Positions 17,431 through 26,235 of a DNA stretch of 64,000 nucleotides are shown in pieces. Each line of letters begins with the position of its first letter. Positions within the stretch are counted from its first letter, which is position 1. The notes under the pieces are model-generated. The model made no database searches. It had not been told where the DNA came from and saw nothing but the letters and a program-made list of their open reading frames with translations. A program made the translations under genes and the position numbers. The DNA comes from Paenilisteria newyorkensis (GTDB lineage Bacteria > Bacillota > Bacilli > Lactobacillales > Listeriaceae), in assembly GCF_000766145.1 (NCBI RefSeq), contig NZ_JNFB01000035.1, forward strand, positions 215,215 to 279,214, given 5' to 3'.

Positions 17431-18345
17431 TTATAGTTCAAATATCGCAAAATCGGTCGCCATTTCCGTATTAGGAAAAATCGCTTGGCATTCTGAGACC
17501 AATTCGCGATTGTCCTCCCGGCTATAACGCGAACTAATATGCGTGATAATCAGCCGTTTTGCATTCGCATTCTTAGCTAGCGTGGCAGCTTCTATCGTCG
17601 TAGAATGCATGTACTCTCCAGCCATATCGCCCATTTCAGCACCAAATGTCGCTTCGTGCACGATGACATCCGCCTGATCCGCGAGTACCAACTCATTCGC
17701 CGTCGTCCGTGTGTCGCCAAAAATAGCCATAACCCGTCCTTTTTTAGCGGGTCCAATAAACTGGCTTCCATCGACTACTTCGCCATTCTCAAGCGTCACC
17801 GTCTTACCTTCTTTCAGCTCCTTAAAAATCGGTCCTGGCTTCACACCAAGTGCCGAAAGTCCTTCCGCATCAAGCGATCCCGCCTTATCAGCCTCCTCAA
17901 TCCGGTAGCCATAACTCAAAATGCCGTGATCCAACTCGCGACAAATAACTTTAAAATCAGCATCTTCAAACACGACTTCACTATCAATTTCCACAATTTC
18001 AAGCGGGTATTTCAAATGCGTGCCACTCACCGCTAAACTCGTCCGAATATAATTCGCAATCCCCACAGGTCCGTAAATCGTAAGTTCCGTTTCGCCGCCC
18101 TGAAAAGAACGACTGCTAAGAAGCCCTGGCAAGCCGAAAATATGATCCCCATGCAAATGCGTAATAAAAATTTTTTCCAGTTTACTCAATCGAATCGAAC
18201 TTCGTAAAATCTGATGTTGCGTTGCTTCCCCACAATCAAACAGCCAAATACTATTTCGTTCATTTAGCATCGTGAGCGCAATTGCCGTTACGTTACGGCC
18301 TTTGGAAGGGACACCCGCTCCTGTTCCGAGAAAAATCAATTCCAT
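17431..18345 (-). CDS. rnz: Ribonuclease Z (tRNA 3' processing)
   Basis: Endonuclease that trims 3' trailers of tRNA precursors lacking encoded CCA. 304 aa, the short tRNase Z form. Metallo-beta-lactamase motif [13 protein letters not shown], further ligands in FGDTRTT, HEATF and ITHISSRY; the flexible arm ([14 protein letters not shown]) marks tRNase Z. ATG 18345, with GGATTGTGAGACAAAG upstream. First gene of an rnz-SDR unit, divergent from zwf, as in several Bacillota. Confidence 0.95.
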   Translation of the reverse strand: MELIFLGTGAGVPSKGRNVTAIALTMLNERNSIWLFDCGEATQHQILRSSIRLSKLEKIFITHLHGDHIFGLPGLLSSRSFQGGETELTIYGPVGIANYIRTSLAVSGTHLKYPLEIVEIDSEVVFEDADFKVICRELDHGILSYGYRIEEADKAGSLDAEGLSALGVKPGPIFKELKEGKTVTLENGEVVDGSQFIGPAKKGRVMAIFGDTRTTANELVLADQADVIVHEATFGAEMGDMAGEYMHSTTIEAATLAKNANAKRLIITHISSRYSREDNRELVSECQAIFPNTEMATDFAIFEL

Positions 18346-18450
18346 CTTTGTCTCACAATCCTTTCTCTAATCCGCTATTAATCATACCATATTTAGCCCA
18401 TTTATGGCACTCCCACCGCTAAGCTTTTCCGACTTTTCCGGTTCAATCAG

Positions 18451-18479
18451 TTGCACATTAGAAATCAAACGGCTAAAAT
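18451..18479 (+). promoter_or_regulatory. Candidate zwf promoter
   Basis: TTGCAC (18451-18456), 17-bp spacer, TAAAAT (18474-18479) in the 315-bp rnz-zwf gap, about 180 bp upstream of zwf. A TTGACA at 18578-18583 has no matching -10. The stretch 18592-18613 between this promoter and zwf looks like fused ends of the E1-like element at 34.5 kb. Confidence 0.5.
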
Positions 18480-18660
18480 AGTAAGGAATAATGAGGGCGA
18501 CTATGATTATATCTTAATTGTCTCATTCTCAGAATAAAAGCTAAAACATCTCGCTCATTTTTTCTAGGTAAGTTGTATTGACAGCTTTACGCAAATCGAG
18601 CGCTTGTCGCCGGTTTATCTGAGGTATGTTCCACACAATAAAGAAAGAGGGTAAGCACGT

Positions 18661-20130
18661 ATGACAGAAGTGAAAGAACAAGTAGCTTTAATTACTATTT
18701 TTGGCGGTACGGGAGATTTGGCAAATCGCAAACTTTACCCTTCGCTATACCATCTCTTCACGAAAGGCTTTTTGAAAGAAAATTTCGCAGTGATCGGTAC
18801 AGCTCGTCGTCCATGGACCAATGATTTCTTCCGTGAAAAAGTCGTAGAATCATTGAAAGGCATCGAAAAAGAAGGCTTCGACCCAGAAGAATTCGCGTCA
18901 CATTTCTACTACCAATCGCACGATGTAACCAATCGTGAATCGTATGTCGAGCTGAAAGATTTATCTGATGAACTCGATAAAAAATACGAACTACAAGGAA
19001 ATCGCCTATTCTACCTTGCTATGGCGCCAAATTTCTTTGGAACTATCGCAAGTCGATTAAAGTCAGAAGGTTTTGTCGATAATGCTGGATTTAGCCGTTT
19101 GATCATTGAAAAACCATTTGGTCGCGATTTAGCAAGTGCCCAAGAACTCAATGAGTCACTGCGTCAAGCGTTTGATGAAAACGAGATTTACCGCATCGAC
19201 CATTACTTAGGCAAAGAAATGATACAAAATATTTCCGTGATTCGTTTTGCGAATTCTATCATTGAATCGCTTTGGAATAATCGCTATATTGATAACGTCC
19301 AAGTAACATTGAGTGAGACGCTTGGTGTAGAAGATCGCGGGCGTTATTATGAAGAAAGTGGCGCGCTTCGTGATATGGTTCAAAATCATATTTTACAAAT
19401 CGTATCCTTGCTTGCGATGGAGCCACCGATTAAATTAACCACACAAGAAATTCGCCATGAAAAAGTGCGCGCGCTCCGTTCTCTGCGTGTCATTGAAGGC
19501 GACGATGTGTACAAATATTTCGTACGCGGGCAATACGGTCCTGGAACAGTAGACGGCAAAGAGCTGCTCGGTTACCGTCAAGCAGAGAATGTCGATTCCG
19601 ATTCTAATACCGAAACATTTGTCGCAGCGAAACTCATGATTGATAATTTCCGCTGGAGCGGCGTTCCGTTTTATATTAGAACCGGGAAACGCCTTGCGAA
19701 GAAAACAACGCAAATTGCGATTCAATTCAAAAACGTACCGATGAACCTTTTCGGTCCAGACCAATCGCTTGGAGGAAACGTGCTGGTGATACATATTCAA
19801 CCAGACGAAGGTATCACGCTACACATGAATGTCAAAGAACCCGGCCAAGGAATGCTGACCATGCCAGTCAACCTGAACTACGCACACTCCTCACCAGACG
19901 GCATGAACACACCAGAAGCCTATGAAAAATTAATTCAAGACTGTCTAAACGGCGACGCAACATACTTCTCACATTGGGATGAAGTCTCCCTATCATGGAA
20001 CTTCATCGACAAAGTAGCCGCAGTCTGGTCGAATTCAAAAGAACACTTCCCGAACTACACATCCGGCACAATGGGACCCAAAGAAGCGGATAAATTGGTG
20101 TCACAGGATGGATTTGAGTGGTTTGAATAG
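18661..20130 (+). CDS. zwf: Glucose-6-phosphate 1-dehydrogenase
   Basis: Oxidises glucose-6-phosphate to 6-phosphogluconolactone with NADP+, entry to the oxidative pentose phosphate pathway. 489 aa. NADP motif GGTGDLANRKLYPSLY near the N-terminus, active-site RIDHYLGKEM about residue 179, EKPFGRDL, and FYIRTGKRLAKKTT in the C-terminal domain. ATG 18661 preceded by GAGGGTAAGCACGT. Single gene; its 3' region carries three repeat elements before a strong terminator. Confidence 0.97.
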   Translation: MTEVKEQVALITIFGGTGDLANRKLYPSLYHLFTKGFLKENFAVIGTARRPWTNDFFREKVVESLKGIEKEGFDPEEFASHFYYQSHDVTNRESYVELKDLSDELDKKYELQGNRLFYLAMAPNFFGTIASRLKSEGFVDNAGFSRLIIEKPFGRDLASAQELNESLRQAFDENEIYRIDHYLGKEMIQNISVIRFANSIIESLWNNRYIDNVQVTLSETLGVEDRGRYYEESGALRDMVQNHILQIVSLLAMEPPIKLTTQEIRHEKVRALRSLRVIEGDDVYKYFVRGQYGPGTVDGKELLGYRQAENVDSDSNTETFVAAKLMIDNFRWSGVPFYIRTGKRLAKKTTQIAIQFKNVPMNLFGPDQSLGGNVLVIHIQPDEGITLHMNVKEPGQGMLTMPVNLNYAHSSPDGMNTPEAYEKLIQDCLNGDATYFSHWDEVSLSWNFIDKVAAVWSNSKEHFPNYTSGTMGPKEADKLVSQDGFEWFE

Positions 20131-20171
20131 AGAAATGCTGAAGAAGCCCGTTAGACCCGAAAAAATTTGTT

Positions 20172-20273
20172 AGGGGCCGCAGTGAAAACCCGCTCTTGGT
20201 TTTTGAGGAGGGCACGAAAATTTCGAGGGTCTGGCTTCTGAAGCTGGATCCGGGGGCGCCAAACATGACGCAG
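20172..20273 (+). repeat. Dispersed repeat E3, copy A
   Basis: Contains GCAGTG, the small hairpin AAAACC-cgctctt-GGTTTT, GAGGAGGGCACGAAAATTTCG, GGCTTCTGAAGCTGGATCC and GCGCCAAACATGACGCA. A second copy lies 185 bp downstream and a third on the minus strand at 39264-39364. It starts about 40 bp past the zwf stop and has no intact reading frame shared with the other copies. Confidence 0.8.
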
Positions 20274-20285
20274 TACATGGAACGA

Positions 20286-20354
20286 ATGCTCACTCTGTTC
20301 GCACTCGTATTGAGGCTCTAAATCGGCGAGTGATGCCTCATAAGTGCCACAACA
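20286..20354 (+). repeat. Dispersed repeat E2, copy 2
   Basis: ATGCTCACTCTG, then GTATTGAGGCTCTAAATC and CCTCATAAGTGCCACAACA. It aligns with 61514-61583 along its length, and sits between the two E3 copies after zwf. Confidence 0.7.
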
Positions 20355-20356
20355 TA

Positions 20357-20457
20357 GGGGGCGCAGTAAAAGTCCTCTTTTGACTTTTGCGGAGGCCACG
20401 AAATTTCCGAGAGGCTGGCTCTTGAAGCTGGATCCGGAGGTGCCAAACGTGACGCAA
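20357..20457 (+). repeat. Dispersed repeat E3, copy B
   Basis: GCGCAGTA, hairpin AAAAGTC-ctctttt-GACTTTT, GCGGAGGCCACGAAATTTCC, GCTCTTGAAGCTGGATCC and GTGCCAAACGTGACGCA, collinear with copy A. The hairpin loop-side bases differ from copy A by compensatory changes (GTC/GAC against CC/GG). Confidence 0.8.
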
Positions 20458-20471
20458 ATCCAGAAAAAGAT

Positions 20472-20527
20472 CCAGGTCTGTTTTACCTCCACAACCCGTG
20501 AAGTAAAACAGACCTGGAGTTTTTTTC
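20472..20527 (+). terminator. Strong terminator downstream of zwf
   Basis: CCAGGTCTGTTTTAC (20472-20486) and GTAAAACAGACCTGG (20503-20517) form a perfect 15-bp stem followed by AGTTTTTTT. The zwf transcript therefore probably includes E3-A, E2 and E3-B. Confidence 0.9.
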
Positions 20528-20614
20528 TCTCTTCATCCACTCTCCCAATGTTGTTCCTTTTTTCACAAATCCATGTTACAATTAAAAGGAATACACAGTA
20601 AAAGGAGAATCAAT

Positions 20615-21052
20615 ATGCCAGAAAGCATTGACGATTATATCGATCGCGGTATCCATGGCGCAAAAGAAATTAATCCTGCCGAACGCAAAAAGTATCTCGG
20701 CACCTTTCGAGAACGTGTCGAAATCCAGATGAGTAAACAAGAAGTTTTTCAAAAATATTGTACCAAAGAATTAGAACAGGAAATGAAAGATCACCCGAAG
20801 GCCAAACTGCTCTTAAACGGCTCCATTTCCTATGAAATATTGCGTTCTTACATCATGTTGGCAGAAAAGCATAAGATGCCATTCTCGATTGTGGCACGCG
20901 AAGACGACGATACACCGATTGGCCTTGTTCTTGCGGAAGACCACGAAATCAACCGGGAAGATACGCATCTCCACGAAACGCCGGTTATTACAGAAGACAC
21001 CACTGGAAAAGTCAGTCTGCTGGACAAAATCAAGGCTATTTTTCAAGAGTAA
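20615..21052 (+). CDS. yueI: YueI family protein (DUF1694)
   Basis: 145 aa cytosolic protein recognised as the YueI/DUF1694 family: the N-terminal MPESIDDYIDRGIHGAKEIN and FRERVEIQMSKQEV blocks and a central KLLLNGSISYEILRSYIMLA helix. Function unknown, although the fold resembles the L7Ae/Gadd45-type RNA-binding shape (family knowledge, weak). ATG 20615 follows AAAGGAG at 7 nt; the frame continues upstream to 20573 without a ribosome binding site. Confidence 0.85.
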   Translation: MPESIDDYIDRGIHGAKEINPAERKKYLGTFRERVEIQMSKQEVFQKYCTKELEQEMKDHPKAKLLLNGSISYEILRSYIMLAEKHKMPFSIVAREDDDTPIGLVLAEDHEINREDTHLHETPVITEDTTGKVSLLDKIKAIFQE

Positions 21053-21065
21053 GGAAGTGTTTCAC

Positions 21066-21206
21066 ATGCTCCACACGATTGTACTGGCACTCGCCATTCT
21101 CGTGTTTTTACAAACAATTTATTTTTTCATACGGAAAAATACCGATATGGGCGTGATGTTCCTGCTCATCGGTATCGCATTGCTTATTATTTCGACGATT
21201 GGCTAA
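21066..21206 (+). CDS. Small two-helix membrane protein
   Basis: 46 aa starting MLHTIVLALAILVFLQTIYF and ending in a second hydrophobic stretch, FLLIGIALLIISTIG, separated by the polar RKNTDMG turn. ATG 21066 follows AAGGAAG, 13 bp after yueI, so it is probably co-transcribed. Its last 20 bp overlap the 3' end of the convergent DUF6884 gene. No family recognised; the clear ribosome binding site and hydrophobic pattern support a real gene. Confidence 0.65.
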   Translation: MLHTIVLALAILVFLQTIYFFIRKNTDMGVMFLLIGIALLIISTIG

Positions 21207-21654
21207 ATGTAAGAGGCTCGCCGGTATTTATCGCTGTGCGCAGCCTTTTTTGCATGTCGCCAATTCCTCGTGTTCCGTGAAGCGGGAATGAAAATTGTTG
21301 TTTCCCATCTGTAATCGCCGCTAACAAAGGTTCGAATTTCTTTCCTCCAAGCATCACCATTGTCTCCTGCTCGATTCCGAGTGCTTGCCATTGCTGCTTT
21401 AATTCCTCTAACGAAATCGTATCTTTGGTCACACCTCGCGCAGTAAACCGCACGTCATACGTCCCTAAAACAACGGAATCAGGCGTTAAAAAACCATACT
21501 TCGGCGATAAAACCAGATAATCCCCATCAAATTTTTCAGCATAGGTCCGGCATAAACGATGAAAGTTTCCGGTATACGCTTGGCTCGCCGTCACCGGTCC
21601 CGCGTCCTCCTGCTTGTCCCAAATCTTTGGCTTTCCTGATGGTATAATAATCAT
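21187..21654 (-). CDS. DUF6884 family protein
   Basis: 155 aa. Opens IIIPSGKPKIWDKQEDAGPV, then YTGNFHRLCRTYAEKF and YLVLSPKYGFLTPDSVV, the hallmark blocks of DUF6884 (a small Rossmann-like family of unknown function, sometimes near DNA-modification genes). It is translationally coupled to the upstream acetyltransferase (4-nt ATGA overlap). Activity cannot be assigned from sequence. Confidence 0.78.
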   Translation of the reverse strand: MIIIPSGKPKIWDKQEDAGPVTASQAYTGNFHRLCRTYAEKFDGDYLVLSPKYGFLTPDSVVLGTYDVRFTARGVTKDTISLEELKQQWQALGIEQETMVMLGGKKFEPLLAAITDGKQQFSFPLHGTRGIGDMQKRLRTAINTGEPLTFSQSSK

Positions 21655-22184
21655 GATGTCCCCTCATCCATTGGGTATTCCCACAAAACAATCTTACCGC
21701 GAGACTCCGTTTTATCATATTTCGGCTGATATAAAAATCCGGACTTGCGCAAAACTTGAATCGAATGCGGATTACTCTCGAAGCTTCTAGCAAATATACG
21801 CTTGATTTCTGGTTGTTGTTTCAGCCATACCAACAGCCCCCCTAACGCTTCTGTCACATAGCCATTATTTTGATACGCTGGCACAATGCTATATCCCAAC
21901 TCGATTTCCCCTGTTTCTTCTGGCTTGCCTTGTCCGCCAATTTCTCCGATGACCTTGTTCTCCTCTTTCAACACGATTAAATGCGTCCATTTCGTCATCT
22001 CTGGTTCTTTTTTCACGCTTTCCAATACATATGGTAGGTAAAAAAAGAAATCGATGCCAGGCCAGTCTCTGGACACCTCATAGCCTGATACGCGCTCCAA
22101 TTCGTCCACACCAGCAATCGTCGCTTCAATCCATTCCAAACTGTATTCTACTAACAGCAACCGTTCCGTTTCTAATTTCCCCAT
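21651..22184 (-). CDS. GNAT-family N-acetyltransferase
   Basis: 177 aa. LETERLLLVEYSLEWIEATI at the N-terminus, IELGYSIVPAYQNNGYVTEA (motif A with Q-N-N-G-Y) and SNPHSIQVLRKSGF (motif B) place it in the RimJ/RimL-type branch. ATG at 22184 has AGG at 7 nt; another in-frame ATG at 22190 is less well placed. Two-gene operon with the DUF6884 gene. Substrate unknown. Confidence 0.83.
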   Translation of the reverse strand: MGKLETERLLLVEYSLEWIEATIAGVDELERVSGYEVSRDWPGIDFFFYLPYVLESVKKEPEMTKWTHLIVLKEENKVIGEIGGQGKPEETGEIELGYSIVPAYQNNGYVTEALGGLLVWLKQQPEIKRIFARSFESNPHSIQVLRKSGFLYQPKYDKTESRGKIVLWEYPMDEGTS

Positions 22185-22293
22185 GTCCATACCTGACTTT
22201 CCGTTTCAATATATCTTCTCTCTAAAATTATCAAATTCTACCTCATTACGCAAACTTTTTGCAGAATGTCACCTGTTATTATCACCACATACT

Positions 22294-22308
22294 AATTTTT
22301 TGAAAACT
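22294..22308 (+). promoter_or_regulatory. CodY-box candidate upstream of the ilv operon
   Basis: AATTTTTTGAAAACT matches 13 of 15 positions of the CodY motif AATTTTCWGAAAATT. It lies about 105 bp upstream of the ilv -35 element. A weaker match, AATTTTCAAATAA, abuts the -35. CodY repression of ilv-leu is established in Listeria and Bacillus; use of this exact site is inferred. Confidence 0.5.
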
Positions 22309-22414
22309 TTTTTCATTATCATTGTACACGCTTACATTATTATCTACCAACCGATTTAGCTATGTATTCTAGTTTTTCAATGAAATCCAAAAGCAACAAA
22401 TTTTCAAATAACGG

Positions 22415-22442
22415 TTGACATTTCCCCGTCAAAAGCTATAAT
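22415..22442 (+). promoter_or_regulatory. ilv-leu operon promoter
   Basis: Consensus -35 TTGACA (22415-22420), 16-bp spacer and consensus -10 TATAAT (22437-22442). Transcription from here would produce a leader of roughly 370 nt before ilvD. Confidence 0.85.
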
Positions 22443-22546
22443 TAATAATAATATTACATTGATTGATATTTATTGAATTCACATAGGCTACATACGAATG
22501 AAGTATCTCATTGTTGATAAATTTGATTTAGAGGAGTTAATGACTT

Positions 22547-22594
22547 ATGAAAACATCTAACCGAAATGACGTCATTACAATTTTATTACTCTAG
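22547..22594 (+). CDS. ilv leader peptide (attenuator)
   Basis: 15 codons, MKTSNRNDVITILLL, followed by TAG. GAGGAG lies 10 nt upstream of ATG. The run of Val, Ile and Leu codons at the 3' end is the sensor expected of ribosome-mediated attenuation: stalling on scarce branched-chain aminoacyl-tRNA would change folding of the downstream RNA. The equivalent region in L. monocytogenes is the ilvD leader RNA Rli60 (established there, recalled). Codons and hairpins are seen directly; the mechanism is inferred. Confidence 0.85.
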   Translation: MKTSNRNDVITILLL

Positions 22595-22706
22595 CAAGGG
22601 TCTGGAACACTGTTTAAAACAAGCAGTCGTTTAGATCCTGTTTATCATTAAATGGGATTCTTATCTAGGCATCCCATTTTTTTACTCAAAAATGGGATGC
22701 TTTTTT
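22595..22706 (+). promoter_or_regulatory. ilv attenuator hairpins
   Basis: Three segments can pair alternatively: AATGGGAT (22651-22658), GCATCCCATTTTT (22669-22681) and AAAAATGGGATGC (22688-22700). Segment 1 with 2, or segment 2 with 3, gives a hairpin ending in a T run (from 22677 or 22701). Upstream, AGGGTCT and AGATCCT enclose a further stem. The rest of the ilvD leader (to 22821) shows nothing more. Confidence 0.75.
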
Positions 22707-22821
22707 GTTGCCAAGATGCGTTATCAATGTCATTTTTCGCTTTAAAAGGTCATGCTAGTTGATATATTCTAAAAATTCAGCTTCGACCAACAATTATAAT
22801 AAAGAAACGGGGAATATGCTC

Positions 22822-24513
22822 ATGCGTAGTGATAAAATCAAAAAAGGTGTCGAACAAGCTCCAGCCCGGAGTCTTCTGCACGCAACCGGTCAAATCAAAA
22901 GTCCAGGTGATATGGATAAACCATTTATCGCCATCTGTAACTCTTACATCGATATCGTTCCAGGTCATGTGCATTTGCGTGAGCTCGCGGATATTGCGAA
23001 AGAAGCGATTCGTGAAGCTGGTGGTATCCCGTTCGAATTTAATACGATTGGGGTCGATGATGGGATTGCGATGGGTCATATCGGGATGCGCTATTCCCTT
23101 CCGAGTCGCGAGGTTATCGCGGATGCGGCGGAAACGGTTATCAATGCCCACTGGTTTGACGGGGTTATGTATATTCCGAACTGTGACAAAATTACGCCTG
23201 GTATGTTGCTTGCCTCTGTGCGTACGAACGTGCCGGCAATCTTCTGTTCTGGTGGTCCGATGAAGGCTGGGCTTTCTGCAACAGGTAAAGCCTTGACGCT
23301 TTCTTCTGTATTCGAAGCGGTTGGTGCTTTTAAAGAAGGTAGCATGTCCCAAGAAGAATTTTTAGATATGGAAGCAAATGCTTGTCCGACGTGTGGATCG
23401 TGTGCTGGGATGTTTACAGCGAACTCGATGAACTGCTTGATGGAAGTGCTCGGTATGGCGGTTCCGTTCAATGGAACGACGCTTGCTGTATCGGAGGCGC
23501 GCCGTGAGTTGATCCGCGAATCGGCGTTCCACTTGATGGATCTTGTGAAAAAAGACATTCGTCCTCGCGATATTATTACGCGTGATGCGATTGATGATGC
23601 TTTCGCGCTAGATATGGCGATGGGCGGCTCGACAAACACAGTGCTACACGTTTTGGCTTTGGCGAACGAAGCGGAAATTGATTACGATTTGGAGCGCATC
23701 AATGAAATCGCAAGTCGTGTCCCTTACCTCTCCAAAATCGCGCCGTCCTCTGCGTATTCGATGCATGATGTCCACGAGGCTGGCGGTGTTCCTGCTATTA
23801 TGAAGGAGCTTGTCGACCTTGGAAATGCGATTCACCCCGACCGGATTACGGTGACTGGTAAAACGATTCGTGAAAATGTCGAAAATGCGAAAATTAACAA
23901 TACGGACGTGATTCATCCAAAAGAAGATCCGTATACAAAAACGGGCGGTCTCTCCATCCTATTCGGAAATATCGCGCCAAAAGGTTCGGCGATCAAAGTC
24001 GGCGGCGTGGACCCATCGGTATCCGTCTTTACCGGAAAAGCGATTTGTTTCGATTCGCATGACGCGGCTGTTGAAGCGATTGATAATCATACGGTTCGCG
24101 AAGGTCATGTGGTCGTGATTCGCTATGAAGGTCCTCGTGGCGGTCCGGGAATGCCGGAAATGCTTGCTCCGACGTCTTCTATCGTGGGACGCGGACTTGG
24201 AAAAGATGTGGCGCTAATCACGGACGGTCGCTTCTCTGGTGCAACACGTGGCATCGCGATTGGTCACATTTCTCCTGAAGCGGCGTCTGGTGGTCCGATT
24301 GCCTTGATTGAAGATGGCGATACGATCGTGATTGACTTGCCGAATCGGACGCTGAATGTCGATGTGGCGCCTGAAGTTTTAGAGGCTCGTCGCGCTGGGA
24401 TTCCTAAATTTGTTCCTAAAATTAAAAAAGGCTATCTGGCTCGCTATGCTGCACTCGTGACATCAGCTCACACTGGTGGCGTACTGCAACTTCCGGATGA
24501 TTTCTTAGAGTGA
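22822..24513 (+). CDS. ilvD: Dihydroxy-acid dehydratase
   Basis: Fe-S enzyme converting dihydroxy acids to the 2-keto precursors of Val and Ile/Leu. 563 aa. Cluster-binding Cys in NCDKITPGM and [12 protein letters not shown]-terminal RGGPGMPEM and [10 protein letters not shown] blocks. Start ATG 22822 (MRSDKIKKG) is 8 nt after GGGGA; the earlier ATG at 22816 is too close to it, and the frame to 22759 has no signal. First structural gene of the nine-gene operon. It ends 18 bp before ilvB. Confidence 0.95.
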   Translation: MRSDKIKKGVEQAPARSLLHATGQIKSPGDMDKPFIAICNSYIDIVPGHVHLRELADIAKEAIREAGGIPFEFNTIGVDDGIAMGHIGMRYSLPSREVIADAAETVINAHWFDGVMYIPNCDKITPGMLLASVRTNVPAIFCSGGPMKAGLSATGKALTLSSVFEAVGAFKEGSMSQEEFLDMEANACPTCGSCAGMFTANSMNCLMEVLGMAVPFNGTTLAVSEARRELIRESAFHLMDLVKKDIRPRDIITRDAIDDAFALDMAMGGSTNTVLHVLALANEAEIDYDLERINEIASRVPYLSKIAPSSAYSMHDVHEAGGVPAIMKELVDLGNAIHPDRITVTGKTIRENVENAKINNTDVIHPKEDPYTKTGGLSILFGNIAPKGSAIKVGGVDPSVSVFTGKAICFDSHDAAVEAIDNHTVREGHVVVIRYEGPRGGPGMPEMLAPTSSIVGRGLGKDVALITDGRFSGATRGIAIGHISPEAASGGPIALIEDGDTIVIDLPNRTLNVDVAPEVLEARRAGIPKFVPKIKKGYLARYAALVTSAHTGGVLQLPDDFLE

Positions 24514-24531
24514 TAAGGAGAGGTGAAGAAA

Positions 24532-26235
24532 ATGATCAAAGTAGAGAAGGAAACGACGACAAAAAGCGGTGCGGAGCTTTTAATTGATGCTCTGAATGCG
24601 CAGAATGTAGAGATGATTTTTGGCTATCCTGGTGGGGCTGTGTTACCACTATATGATGCGTTTTATGATTGCGATATTCCGCATATTCTGACGCGTCACG
24701 AACAAGGCGCGGTGCACGCAGCGGAAGGTTATGCTCGCGTCACCGGAAAAGCTGGCGTTGTCGTCGTTACAAGTGGACCTGGTGCAACGAATGCTTTAAC
24801 GGGAATTGCGGACGCGATGAGCGATTCAATCCCGATGGTCGTTTTCACTGGCCAAGTTGCCACACCTGGTATCGGAAAAGACGCGTTCCAAGAAGCCGAC
24901 ATGATTGGCTTAACGATTCCGATTACAAAATATAATTACCAAGTACGCGATGTGAAAGATATTCCGAAAATTATTAAAGAAGCTTTCCATATTGCCACAA
25001 CGGGTCGTCAAGGTCCCGTCGTGATTGATTTACCGAAAGATATGTCTATCGCAACAACCGATAAGGTCAACGATGACACAATTCACTTGCCAGGTTATCA
25101 GCCTACCGTGAAGCCAAATGGCATGCAACTTGAAAAATTGATGCAAGCTTTAGCGGTTTCTAGCAAACCGGTTATCTTAGCTGGCGCTGGTGTGAATCAT
25201 TCGCGCGCGACGGCGGAACTACTCGATTTTGCGGAACGCTATCAAATTCCAGTCGTGAACACGCTACTTGGACTTGGTAGTTTTCCACAAGATCATCCCC
25301 TCTTCCTCGGAATGGGCGGGATGCACGGTTCTTACGCAGCAAACATGGCGCTGACGGATCCTGATTTGCTCATTAATTTTGGCTCGCGGTTTGATGATCG
25401 CATGGTTGGCTCGCCACAAGAGTTCGCGAAACATGCGGTGATTGCGCATATCGATATCGACCCTGCGGAAATCGGCAAAGTCTTAACAACGAAAATTCCG
25501 ATTGTTGCGGATATTAAAGAAACGTTGACGCAACTGCTGGAAATGACTGTAACGGAGGAAGCGGACAAAACGCATTGGTACAAGCTAAATATGACGCGTA
25601 AAGAACGCCATCCCTTCACGTATAATCGGGATTCAAAAGCGGAAATCAAACCGCAAAAAGTGATTGAGATTATCGGGGAGATTACGGAAGGCAAAGCGCT
25701 TGTTGCTACCGATGTTGGGCAGCACCAAATGTGGGTCGCGCAATTTTATCCGTTTCGTCATGATCACCAAATTATGACGAGTGGCGGACTTGGTACGATG
25801 GGCTTCGGTTTCCCAGCGGCTATCGGTGCTCAGCTCGCCTATCCGGAACAAACGGTCGTTGCTTTTGTCGGTGATGGTGGTTTCCAGATGACAAATCAAG
25901 AACTCGCGATTTTGAATGACTACAACATCAATTTGAAAACGGTCATTATTAATAACGGATCGCTTGGCATGGTGCGGCAGTGGCAAGAAAAGTTCCACAA
26001 TGAACGCTTCTCCCACTCCATTTTCCAGAGTCAGCCTGATTTTGTGAAACTCGCGGAGGCTTATGGCGTGAAAGGTGTTCGTTTGACGGATCCAGAAACA
26101 TTGGCCGCAGATTTGGAAGAAGCGTTTGCCTATCCTGGCCCAATCGTTATCGACTGCGTTGTATCGCCGAACGAGCTAGTACTACCAATGATTCCACCAG
26201 GCAAGGCGAATCATCAAATGGAAGGAGTGGAATAA
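24532..26235 (+). CDS. ilvB: Acetolactate synthase, large (catalytic) subunit
   Basis: TPP-dependent condensation of pyruvate with pyruvate or 2-ketobutyrate. 567 aa in the three-domain AHAS layout: N-terminal pyrimidine domain with catalytic Glu in [17 protein letters not shown], central FAD/regulatory domain with NFGSRFDDR, and C-terminal TPP domain with [12 protein letters not shown] and NN about 25 residues later. ATG 24532 is preferred to GTG 24523 because AGAGG is then 7 nt away. It abuts ilvN without a gap. Confidence 0.96.
   Translation: MIKVEKETTTKSGAELLIDALNAQNVEMIFGYPGGAVLPLYDAFYDCDIPHILTRHEQGAVHAAEGYARVTGKAGVVVVTSGPGATNALTGIADAMSDSIPMVVFTGQVATPGIGKDAFQEADMIGLTIPITKYNYQVRDVKDIPKIIKEAFHIATTGRQGPVVIDLPKDMSIATTDKVNDDTIHLPGYQPTVKPNGMQLEKLMQALAVSSKPVILAGAGVNHSRATAELLDFAERYQIPVVNTLLGLGSFPQDHPLFLGMGGMHGSYAANMALTDPDLLINFGSRFDDRMVGSPQEFAKHAVIAHIDIDPAEIGKVLTTKIPIVADIKETLTQLLEMTVTEEADKTHWYKLNMTRKERHPFTYNRDSKAEIKPQKVIEIIGEITEGKALVATDVGQHQMWVAQFYPFRHDHQIMTSGGLGTMGFGFPAAIGAQLAYPEQTVVAFVGDGGFQMTNQELAILNDYNINLKTVIINNGSLGMVRQWQEKFHNERFSHSIFQSQPDFVKLAEAYGVKGVRLTDPETLAADLEEAFAYPGPIVIDCVVSPNELVLPMIPPGKANHQMEGVE

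Noticed and set aside
18578..18583. TTGACA as zwf -35 box
   Set aside because: No -10-like hexamer at 16-18 bp downstream; the TTGCAC/TAAAAT pair further upstream is better.
20344..20601. Open frame across E3 copy B and the zwf terminator
   Set aside because: It reads through a perfect terminator stem, and the other E3 copies break the same frame.
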